Assembly (NCBI GenBank): GCA_902786245.1
Contig: CADABS010000036.1
Span: 1-33,184, forward strand
Origin: an uncultured Erysipelotrichaceae bacterium
Lineage (GTDB): Bacteria; Bacillota_I; Bacilli_A; Erysipelotrichales; Erysipelotrichaceae
DNA: 33,184 bases
Direction of reading: 5' to 3'
Under the pieces are notes generated by a model, which was given only the letters and a program-made list of their open reading frames with translations, made no database searches and was not told where the DNA came from. Positions 1-6,500 of this stretch are shown one piece after another. Both the position numbers and the translations under genes were made by a program. How positions within the stretch are numbered: the stretch's first letter is position 1; each line of letters starts with the position of its first letter.

Positions 1-29
1 TGTCCTGCAGTTTTTCATTATGGTCTGTT

Positions 30-58
30 AAAAAGGAGGCACTCTTCTGAGTACCTCC
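30..58 (-). terminator. Rho-independent terminator, minus strand
   Basis: Read on the minus strand, GGAGG and ACTC arms (one mismatch between them) close on a 4-nt loop and are followed directly by five T. The plus strand after the hairpin has no T run, so it works leftward. No minus-strand gene ends just to its right, so what it terminates is unclear. Confidence 0.6.
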
Positions 59-94
59 TCAACTCAAGACCTGGTTTCACTTACTTTGCGTAAG

Positions 95-126
95 ATCCCC
101 GGTATACAGCCGGGATTTATTTTTTT
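95..126 (+). terminator. Rho-independent terminator, plus strand
   Basis: ATCCCCGG pairs with CCGGGAT (one bulged C) around a 7-nt loop, followed by TTATTTTTTT. It ends a plus-strand transcript entering from the left of the window and insulates the acetyltransferase gene from it. Confidence 0.75.
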
Positions 127-141
127 CAGCCGAAGCATCTG

Positions 142-172
142 TTCCGTATTTGCCATGGCATTCGGCTATAAT
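142..172 (+). promoter_or_regulatory. Probable promoter of the GNAT gene
   Basis: A perfect TATAAT lies at 167-172, with a weak -35 (TTCCGT, 142-147, spacer 19). Transcription would start near 179, just before the AAAGGAG ribosome binding site at 181-187. Confidence 0.45.
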
Positions 173-196
173 GTGGAGACAAAGGAGATCCTGTAT

Positions 197-703
197 ATGA
201 GAATCCGCAGAACCGAAGAATCCGACGTCAGCCGCGTTATGGAAATATATGCACATGCCCGGCAGTTCATGGCTGAAAACGGCAATCCGAACCAGTGGGG
301 ACCGACCTGCTGGCCGCCGGAATCGCTGATTCATCAGGACATCCGTGACGGACACAGCTATGTATGCGTCAATGATGAAGGAAATGTCATCGGTACATTC
401 TTCTTTATCTGCGGCGAAGATATTGAACCGACCTACCGGCAGATCACGGAAGGAAACTGGAAGGATGACAGCGCCTATGGCGTCGTGCACAGGATCGCTT
501 CCGATCATTCGGAAAGAAGCATTGGCAGATTCTGTCTGCGCTGGGCCTATGAACAGTGCGGCCACCTGCGGATCGATACCCATGGCGACAATACCGTCAT
601 GCAGGGTCTGCTGGAAAAAGAAGGATTCAAACACTGCGGAACGATCTATGTGGAAGAAGACGAATATCCCCGCAGAGCCTATGAAAAAAGCGAAGCCATC
701 TGA
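197..703 (+). CDS. GNAT family N-acetyltransferase
   Basis: A 168-residue single-domain GNAT protein that would transfer an acetyl group from acetyl-CoA to an unidentified amine; it is soluble and cytosolic. The N-terminal part carries the N-P-N-Q-W-G stretch (residues 30-35) seen in a subgroup of small GNATs. The C-terminal part has the LRIDTH...N..MQ..L.K.GF..CG.I arrangement of the acetyl-CoA-binding half. The start at 197 is chosen because AAAGGAG sits 9 nt upstream. The reading frame stays open back to 86, but that extension runs through the terminator at 95-126 and the TATAAT box at 167-172, so it is not coding. The gene is monocistronic, with its own terminator overlapping the stop codon. 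The family assignment is firm; the substrate is not known. Confidence 0.9.
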   Translation: MRIRRTEESDVSRVMEIYAHARQFMAENGNPNQWGPTCWPPESLIHQDIRDGHSYVCVNDEGNVIGTFFFICGEDIEPTYRQITEGNWKDDSAYGVVHRIASDHSERSIGRFCLRWAYEQCGHLRIDTHGDNTVMQGLLEKEGFKHCGTIYVEEDEYPRRAYEKSEAI

Positions 704-719
704 GAAGGATGGCTTTTTT
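694..719 (+). terminator. Rho-independent terminator after the GNAT gene
   Basis: AGCCATC pairs with GATGGCT (7 bp, 7-nt loop), then six T. The hairpin includes the GNAT stop codon. On the minus strand the same hairpin is followed by TCGC and six T, so it may also stop the convergent AraC-family gene. Confidence 0.8.
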
Positions 720-1590
720 ACACGGATGACTGATTGCGGGTGATTGCGCTCTTCCGGTATTTCAGCGGACTTGTGCCGACGATGGAGGTGAAGCGGGTAC
801 TGAAGGAAGAATCATCGGAAAAGCCGGTTCCCAGCGCAATCTCATGAACGGTCTTATCCGTGACTTCCAGATATTCTTTAGCTTTGGTAATGCGCATGTT
901 GAGAATGTAATTATACGGAGTTGTGCCGAGATACATCCGGAACAGGCGCATGTAATATGCCTTGGACATGGCCGCAATCTCCAGCAGCTCCGACAGATCG
1001 ATATGCCGGGTATAGTTTTCCCGGATGTATTCCGCGGTTTTCATGATCAGCTGCTGATTGCCTGACTGCCCGGCTGTTTTCTCAAGGATCATATCCGTCA
1101 GGATCCGGTGGATTAGTACGCTCTGCCGCAGCGTTGCCTCAGCGGAGGAGGGACCTTCCAGATTTGTCAGCAGCGTATCAAAGCGGTTCTGCAGAATCGT
1201 GTTCTTGGCATGCAGGACCGTATTTCTGCCATCCGGGATCAGCAGGCTTTCCAGTGCCATGACGCCGCTGCCGTCAATATGGGCCCAGTAATGCGTCCAG
1301 CGGCCGGTCTGCGGGGCAGTGCTGTAGGACTGCGGTGTCCGGCAGTTGATGAACAGGATCTCTCCCGGTCTGAGTTCCTGGGTCAGATCGTTCTGGGAAA
1401 TCAGACCGCATCCGTCAATGGTATAGAAAAGCAGATAGCTGTCTTTGTAATCGCGGATCGTATTGAAATTCTGACGGGCATAGAATATACCGGCTTCTGT
1501 ACAGAAATACGGCTGTTTCAGTGCGAATTCATTCGGTGTCGTACGCAGCCACAGGCTGCCCCGTTCAATATCCAGTTCATAGGTAAGCAT
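718..1590 (-). CDS. AraC family transcriptional regulator, probable rhamnose regulator
   Basis: A 290-residue two-domain activator. Residues about 15-140 look like the cupin-type sugar-binding domain (a DLTQELRPGEILFINCRTP segment and a YWAHIDG stretch). Residues about 185-285 form the double helix-turn-helix of the AraC/XylS family, with the closing signature IALGTGFSDDSSFSTRF followed by G-T-S-P-L-K-Y-R. It starts at 1590, with GGAGA 8-9 nt upstream on the minus strand. It diverges from rhaB across 132 bp, so the likely role is L-rhamnose-responsive activation of rhaB-rhaD-isomerase, like RhaS/RhaR; the position supports this but the sequence alone does not prove the effector. The stop codon overlaps the T run of the facing GNAT terminator. 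Confidence 0.9.
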   Translation of the reverse strand: MLTYELDIERGSLWLRTTPNEFALKQPYFCTEAGIFYARQNFNTIRDYKDSYLLFYTIDGCGLISQNDLTQELRPGEILFINCRTPQSYSTAPQTGRWTHYWAHIDGSGVMALESLLIPDGRNTVLHAKNTILQNRFDTLLTNLEGPSSAEATLRQSVLIHRILTDMILEKTAGQSGNQQLIMKTAEYIRENYTRHIDLSELLEIAAMSKAYYMRLFRMYLGTTPYNYILNMRITKAKEYLEVTDKTVHEIALGTGFSDDSSFSTRFTSIVGTSPLKYRKSAITRNQSSV

Positions 1591-1722
1591 GGCTTTCTCC
1601 AGTAGACTTTTTCAAAAAAACTAAAGACTTATCTACATGGAATTATAGTATATCCGCGGTTATTCTAGTGTTGTAAAGCAAAACAAAATATAAAGAATAT
1701 TTCAAAAAAGGAGGCTGTGGCC
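1591..1722. promoter_or_regulatory. Divergent control region between AraC-type regulator and rhaB
   Basis: An AT-rich 132-bp intergenic region. On the minus strand a perfect TATAAT (plus-strand 1642-1647) would start the regulator transcript near 1635. On the plus strand TTGTAA at 1671-1676 precedes an A-rich stretch, but no -10 at usual spacing leaves room for the AGGAGG (1709-1714) of rhaB, so the rhaB promoter may be activator-dependent. A CCGCGG palindrome lies centrally at 1653-1658. I could not define an AraC half-site pair. Confidence 0.4.
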
Positions 1723-3147
1723 ATGACAAAGTACCATCTTGCGGTGGATATCGGTGCTTCTTCGGGAAGACATATCATCGGATGGCTGGAAGACGGCAGG
1801 ATCAGACTGAAGGAAATATACCGTTTTGAAAACAGACTGATGGAAAAAGACGGACATCTTTGCTGGGATATCGACGGACTCTTCGGACATATTCTGGCCG
1901 GGATCCGGGAATGCGGAAAACAGGGAATCATTCCCGAAACAATGGGCATCGATACCTGGGCGGTAGACTATGTACTGATCGGAAGAGACGGACAGAGGAT
2001 CGGCGATGCGGCTGCCTACCGCGATGAAAGAACCAACGGCATCCGGGAAGAACTGGAAAACAGCGGTGTGCTGCGGTTTGCGGATCACTATTCTTCGACC
2101 GGGATCCAGTATCAGAAATTCAATACGGTCTATCAGCTGCTGGCACTGAAGAAGGAACATCCCGAACAGCTGGAACAGGCTGAACGGATGCTGATGATAC
2201 CGGATTATCTGCAGTATCTGCTGACCGGGAAAGCGGTACAGGAATATACCAATGCTACGACAACGGCGCTGGTCAATGCGAAGACGAAAGACTGGGATGA
2301 TGAACTGATTGAAAAACTCGGTCTTCCCCGGCGCATATTCAATGAAATAGCCATGCCGGGTACGGTCCTGGGCGGATTCACAGAAGAGGTACAGGAAAAG
2401 ACCGGAATGAATATCAGGGTCATTCTGCCGGCGACCCATGATACGGGCAGTGCCTATCTGGCAGTACCTGCCAGAGATGACAATGCCATATTCCTTTCTT
2501 CCGGGACATGGTCTCTGCTGGGAGTGGAAAACAGCGAACCGGTCACCAGTGAAGAAAGCATGCGCAATAACTTCACCAACGAAGGCGGCTATGCATACCG
2601 CTTCCGCTATCTCAAGAATATTATGGGTCTCTGGATGATACAGAATATCCGCAGAGAACTGAAGGATGAACAGGGCAGTCTGCCTTCCTTCCCGCAGCTG
2701 ATCAAAGAAGCAGAGAAATGCAGTGATTTCAATGCACTGGTGGATGTGGATGACGACCGTTTCCTGGCTCCGGATTCAATGATCGAAGAAGTCAGAAAAG
2801 CATGTGCGGATACGGATCAGAAAATTCCCCAGACAACCGGAGAAATCATGCGGACCGTATATATCTCCCTGGCGGATGACTACCGCCGGGCAATCGATGC
2901 GCTGGAAAAGATCAACGGCAGAAAGTATACATCAATCAATATTGTCGGCGGCGGCAGCCAGGATATGTATCTGAATCAGCTGACCGCGGATGCGGCAGGT
3001 CTGCCGGTATATGCGGGACCGACAGAAGGAACCGCACTGGGCAATCTGCTGGTGCAGATGCTGGAAGAAAAAGAAATCGCGTCGCTTCAGGACGCCAGAA
3101 ATATGATCAGAGAAAGCTTTGAAATCAGGGAGGTAAAGCCGAGATGA
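1723..3147 (+). CDS. rhaB: Rhamnulokinase
   Basis: Phosphorylates L-rhamnulose to L-rhamnulose 1-phosphate with ATP (EC 2.7.1.5), the second step of L-rhamnose catabolism. It is 474 residues long, normal for the FGGY kinase family. The N-terminal ATPase motif DIGASSGRHIIGW (residues 9-21) is the RhaB version of the FGGY phosphate-1 loop. D-T-W-A-V-D-Y and the adenosine-side loop GGGSQ (409-413) followed by ...GPTEGTALGN are also typical. The start at 1723 is preferred: AGGAGG at 1709-1714 is 8 nt upstream, whereas the in-frame GTG at 1717 would leave only 2 nt. Its stop codon overlaps the rhaD start (ATGA), so the two are translationally coupled. First gene of a three-gene rhamnose operon. 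Confidence 0.96.
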   Translation: MTKYHLAVDIGASSGRHIIGWLEDGRIRLKEIYRFENRLMEKDGHLCWDIDGLFGHILAGIRECGKQGIIPETMGIDTWAVDYVLIGRDGQRIGDAAAYRDERTNGIREELENSGVLRFADHYSSTGIQYQKFNTVYQLLALKKEHPEQLEQAERMLMIPDYLQYLLTGKAVQEYTNATTTALVNAKTKDWDDELIEKLGLPRRIFNEIAMPGTVLGGFTEEVQEKTGMNIRVILPATHDTGSAYLAVPARDDNAIFLSSGTWSLLGVENSEPVTSEESMRNNFTNEGGYAYRFRYLKNIMGLWMIQNIRRELKDEQGSLPSFPQLIKEAEKCSDFNALVDVDDDRFLAPDSMIEEVRKACADTDQKIPQTTGEIMRTVYISLADDYRRAIDALEKINGRKYTSINIVGGGSQDMYLNQLTADAAGLPVYAGPTEGTALGNLLVQMLEEKEIASLQDARNMIRESFEIREVKPR

Positions 3148-3980
3148 GTATCATGGATGTAAAGTTTGTCAGCGGATTCGTCCGCATGTGCAATGACGGA
3201 TGGCTGCAGGGATGGCATGAAAGAAACGGAGGAAATCTTTCCTACCGCATTAAGCCGGAAGAACTGGAAGAAGTCAGAGAATACTTCCATGAACCGGGTG
3301 AATGGAAACCGATCGGAACAAGTGTTCCGGATCTTGCCGGGGAATACTTCATGGTCACCGGATCAGGCAAATATTTCCGCAATGTCATTCTGGATCCGGA
3401 AGATACATCCTGCATCATCGAACTGGATGAAAAGGGTGAAAACTACCGGCTTCTGTGGGGGCTGTGCAACGGCGGCAGGCCGACCAGCGAACTGCCCAGC
3501 CATCTGATGAACCATGAGGTCAAAAAGAAGGCAAGCAACGGCACGCACAGAGTCATCTATCATGCCCATACGACCAATGTCATCGCACTGACATTCGTAC
3601 TGCCTCTGCAGGATGAAGTATTCACCAGAGAACTCTGGGAAATGGCAACGGAATGTCCGGTCGTCTTCCCGGACGGAGTCGGGGTTGTCGGATGGATGGT
3701 TCCGGGCGGAAGAGATATCGCCGTTGCGACAAGCGAACTGATGAAGAAATATGATGTTGCGATCTGGGCGCATCACGGCATGTTTGCCAGCGGCCCGGAT
3801 TTCGATCTGACATTCGGACTGATGCATACAGTTGAAAAATCAGCAGAGATCCTGGTCAAGACACTGAGCATGTCCCCGGTCAAACTGCAGACGATCACAC
3901 CGCAGAATTTCAGAGATCTGGCAAAGGATTTCAATGTCACCCTGCCGGAGCAGTTCTTATATGAAAAGGAAGGTAAATGA
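3144..3980 (+). CDS. rhaD: Rhamnulose-1-phosphate aldolase
   Basis: Class II (zinc) aldolase that cleaves L-rhamnulose 1-phosphate to dihydroxyacetone phosphate and L-lactaldehyde (EC 4.1.2.19). Its 278 residues are close to the 274 of the E. coli enzyme. The metal ligands are in place: H140 and H142 in the Y-H-A-H-T-T-N motif and H211 in the AHHGMFASGPD motif. E116, in the G-R-P-T-S-E segment, matches the catalytic glutamate. The gene overlaps the rhaB stop by ATGA with AGGGAGG upstream, and its own stop overlaps or abuts the next gene. The L-lactaldehyde produced needs a reductase or dehydrogenase that is not in this locus. Confidence 0.96.
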   Translation: MSIMDVKFVSGFVRMCNDGWLQGWHERNGGNLSYRIKPEELEEVREYFHEPGEWKPIGTSVPDLAGEYFMVTGSGKYFRNVILDPEDTSCIIELDEKGENYRLLWGLCNGGRPTSELPSHLMNHEVKKKASNGTHRVIYHAHTTNVIALTFVLPLQDEVFTRELWEMATECPVVFPDGVGVVGWMVPGGRDIAVATSELMKKYDVAIWAHHGMFASGPDFDLTFGLMHTVEKSAEILVKTLSMSPVKLQTITPQNFRDLAKDFNVTLPEQFLYEKEGK

Positions 3981-3982
3981 AC

Positions 3983-5401
3983 ATGTTAGTCAATACAAAA
4001 GCAAGAGTCGGTGTATTCTCCATTGCCCTTGGCGCCTATCTGCCGCAGTTCCCCTCCCTCGTACCCGAATTTGAGGGACAGTATAAAGAATTCAAGAAGA
4101 TGATTCCGGATACCGTTGAACTGATTGACGGCGGCATCGTTACGACCAAGGAACAGTCGCAGGCAGCCGGAGATCAGTTCCGGGCTGCAGATGTCGATCT
4201 GGTGATTATGCAGCTGCTGACCTATGCGACCAGCTACAATATGCTGCCGGCGGTCAGAGACCTGAATGTTCCGGTTGTTCTGGTCAACGTACAGAAACTG
4301 AAAGCACCTGATTATGCCCATACGGACAATGCCAAATGGCTGGGTGAACTGTATGCATGCGGTGCGGTCGGTGAAATGGTCGCGGATCTGGAAAGAGCAG
4401 GCAAGCGCCATGCGGTCATCACCGGTGTCGTTGAAGGCGGCGATCCCCAGGTACAGGCGGAAATCGAAGACTGGTGCAGAGCAGCCCAGGTCAGAAGAAG
4501 ATTCCGCGATACGAATCTTGCTCAGATCGGCAGACCGTATCCGGGCATGATGGATCTGTATATCGATGAAACCAATCTGTATCACAGAATGTTCGTCTAC
4601 ACAAAGCAGTTTGACTGGGAAAAGATGTGGGCCATTGCGGATGATATCACGGATGAAGAAATGATCCGTGCCAAGGCTCAGGATATCCTGGATACATTTG
4701 ATATCGAAGGCGGCGGAACGATTGAGAAAGTCTGGGATATGGCGAAGTATGTCGTTGCCTTTGAAAGATGGGTCAAAGACGAGCAGCTCGGCTTTGTCGC
4801 TTCGCATTATGACGGATTCTCCCAGGGAATCGCGGGCAAGCTGGACAGTATGCTCATACCGGCATTCTCAATGCTGATCAAGCAGGGTACCGCCTGCGCG
4901 GTCGAAGGCGATATCAAGGTTGCCATGGCGATGTCGATCCTGAAGACGATTGCCGGCACCGGTCAGCTCTCGGAAATGTATTCCATCGATTTCAATGAGG
5001 ATATATGCATCATCGGCCACAGCGGCAGCGGCGATGCGGATATTTCCGAAAAGAAACCGACGATGAAGATCGTCGATGTATTTCATGGCAAGACAGGCGG
5101 CGGCTATCTGACCCAGTTCTATCCGCCGGCAGGACCTGTTACCTATCTGGCAATTACTCAGGACAGGGACGGACATTTCAAGTTCGTCGCTGCAGAAGGC
5201 GTCAACGAAGAAGGTCCGATCTTCACCTTCGGCGATACAAATATGCGCACCCGCTTCACCTGCGGTGCCCGTGAGTTTGTCAACCGCTGGTCGGAAGCTG
5301 GTCCGACGCATCATATGGCAGCTGCCGTCGGCAGACATATCGATACGATCGTCAAGGTAGCCAAGATCTTCGATATTCCGGTTGAGATCATTACCAGATA
5401 A
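3983..5401 (+). CDS. L-arabinose/L-fucose isomerase family protein in the rhamnose operon
   Basis: A 472-residue aldose-ketose isomerase of the AraA/FucI fold, unrelated to the TIM-barrel RhaA. Counted from the ATG at 3983, candidate metal and catalytic residues are E308 (V-E-G-D-I-K), E331 (L-S-E-M-Y), H346 (I-I-G-H-S-G) and H443/H444 (P-T-H-H-M). They fit the Glu-Glu-His-His set known for AraA (E306, E333, H350, H450 in E. coli), so an active enzyme is expected. It is third in the operon after rhaB and rhaD, which lacks any rhaA, so by context it should turn L-rhamnose into L-rhamnulose. An earlier ATG at 3977 overlaps the rhaD stop as ATGA but lies only 3 nt from GGAAGG; 3983 has 9-nt spacing. 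The fold is certain, the substrate inferred. Confidence 0.85.
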   Translation: MLVNTKARVGVFSIALGAYLPQFPSLVPEFEGQYKEFKKMIPDTVELIDGGIVTTKEQSQAAGDQFRAADVDLVIMQLLTYATSYNMLPAVRDLNVPVVLVNVQKLKAPDYAHTDNAKWLGELYACGAVGEMVADLERAGKRHAVITGVVEGGDPQVQAEIEDWCRAAQVRRRFRDTNLAQIGRPYPGMMDLYIDETNLYHRMFVYTKQFDWEKMWAIADDITDEEMIRAKAQDILDTFDIEGGGTIEKVWDMAKYVVAFERWVKDEQLGFVASHYDGFSQGIAGKLDSMLIPAFSMLIKQGTACAVEGDIKVAMAMSILKTIAGTGQLSEMYSIDFNEDICIIGHSGSGDADISEKKPTMKIVDVFHGKTGGGYLTQFYPPAGPVTYLAITQDRDGHFKFVAAEGVNEEGPIFTFGDTNMRTRFTCGAREFVNRWSEAGPTHHMAAAVGRHIDTIVKVAKIFDIPVEIITR

Positions 5402-5407
5402 GACAGA

Positions 5408-5448
5408 GCATAAGAAAACAGGATGGCCTTCATCCTGTTTTCTTATGC
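5408..5448. terminator. Bidirectional terminator, 18-bp perfect hairpin
   Basis: An uninterrupted 18-bp stem (starting GCATAAGAAAACAGGATG) with a 5-nt GCCTT loop. The A-rich outer part of each arm gives a T-rich 3' side on both strands. It separates the plus-strand rhamnose operon from the minus-strand hybrid kinase, whose TGA stop (5430-5432) falls at the edge of the loop. Confidence 0.8.
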
Positions 5449-6485
5449 ATGTTTTCCGCTTCCGCGATCAGGCTTTCCAGTGTTTCGAACAGATCATCCG
5501 GATCTACCGGCTTGGACAGATGTGCATTGAGTCCTGCCTGCAGGCTTCTCTCAACATCTTCATCAAATGCATTGGCGGTCAGCGCTATGATCGGAATGCG
5601 TTTTGCGTCTTCCCGCTCAAGGGCACGGATCGTGCTTCCGGCAGTCAGTCCGTCCATGACAGGCATGCGCATGTCCATCAGAATTGCGTCATAGTATCCG
5701 GCCGGATGGGACTCGAACATATCTACGGCGATCTTTCCGTTTTCAGCCAGTTCGGTCTGGATCTGCCGGGTACCGAGTATCATTATCATGATTTCTGCAT
5801 TGATCTGCACGTCTTCTGCCAGCAGGATCCGTCTTCCCTGCAGATCTGCTTTTGCAGGTCTGGATGCGCTTCTCTTGCGCAGGGCCTTGCTGTATTCATC
5901 CAGAACTGAAGAAATGAACAGAGGCTTGGAGATAAAGGAATCCACACCGGCTTCCTGCGCCTCTTCGACGATGTCATCCCACTTGTAGGCCGTCAGAATG
6001 ATGATCGCAGATTCTCTGCCGCAGATGGAACGGATCATCCGGGCAGTTTCAATACCGTCGATGTCAGGCATTTTCCAGTCGATAAGGATCAGATCATACG
6101 GATTTCTGCGGGCATGGCGGAGTCTGACCATTTCTGCGGCTTTTCTGCCTGATTCCGCTGTTTCCGGCGCAATGCCGTTCTTTTTCAGAATCAGACGCGC
6201 ATGTTCCAGAGCAATCGGATCATCGTCGACGATCAGTACATTCAGTTCATGCAGGTTGATCTGTGCCGGCGCATCCCAGCGTTGGTTTGTATTATCCAGC
6301 GTCAGCACAACCGTAAAGACGGAGCCTTTGCCTTTTTCGCTTTCAGCCTTGATGGTGCCGTTCATCATTTCAACCAGGTTTTTGGTGATTGCCATACCGA
6401 GGCCGGAACTTCCGTATTTATTCGTTGAAGAAGAATCTTCCTGCGTGAAAGCGTCAAACAGTTTCGGCAGGAATTCCGCATCCAT
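5430..6485 (-). CDS. Hybrid histidine kinase, C-terminal part (end of ATPase plus two receivers)
   Basis: A 351-residue frame that continues the kinase after the TAA. It holds the F and G2 boxes of the ATPase domain (residues 9-35, ending S-S-G-L-G-M-A-I). REC1 (about 80-203) has the D-D-D acidic pocket at 87-89, phospho-acceptor D136 and K187. REC2 (about 218-343) has acidic E224/D225, phospho-acceptor D271 and K325. Both receivers look chemically complete. No HPt or DNA-binding domain follows, so output would go through a separate phosphotransfer protein or regulator. The first ATG (6485) is only five codons past the stop and lacks a clear Shine-Dalgarno sequence, so independent translation would be weak. 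Confidence 0.7.
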   Translation of the reverse strand: MDAEFLPKLFDAFTQEDSSSTNKYGSSGLGMAITKNLVEMMNGTIKAESEKGKGSVFTVVLTLDNTNQRWDAPAQINLHELNVLIVDDDPIALEHARLILKKNGIAPETAESGRKAAEMVRLRHARRNPYDLILIDWKMPDIDGIETARMIRSICGRESAIIILTAYKWDDIVEEAQEAGVDSFISKPLFISSVLDEYSKALRKRSASRPAKADLQGRRILLAEDVQINAEIMIMILGTRQIQTELAENGKIAVDMFESHPAGYYDAILMDMRMPVMDGLTAGSTIRALEREDAKRIPIIALTANAFDEDVERSLQAGLNAHLSKPVDPDDLFETLESLIAEAENMHKKTG

Positions 6486-6500
6486 TCCGATACCGGTATC

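Noticed and set aside
86-196. N-terminal extension of the GNAT gene
   Set aside because: It contains a terminator and the likely promoter of the gene; AAAGGAG supports the start at 197.
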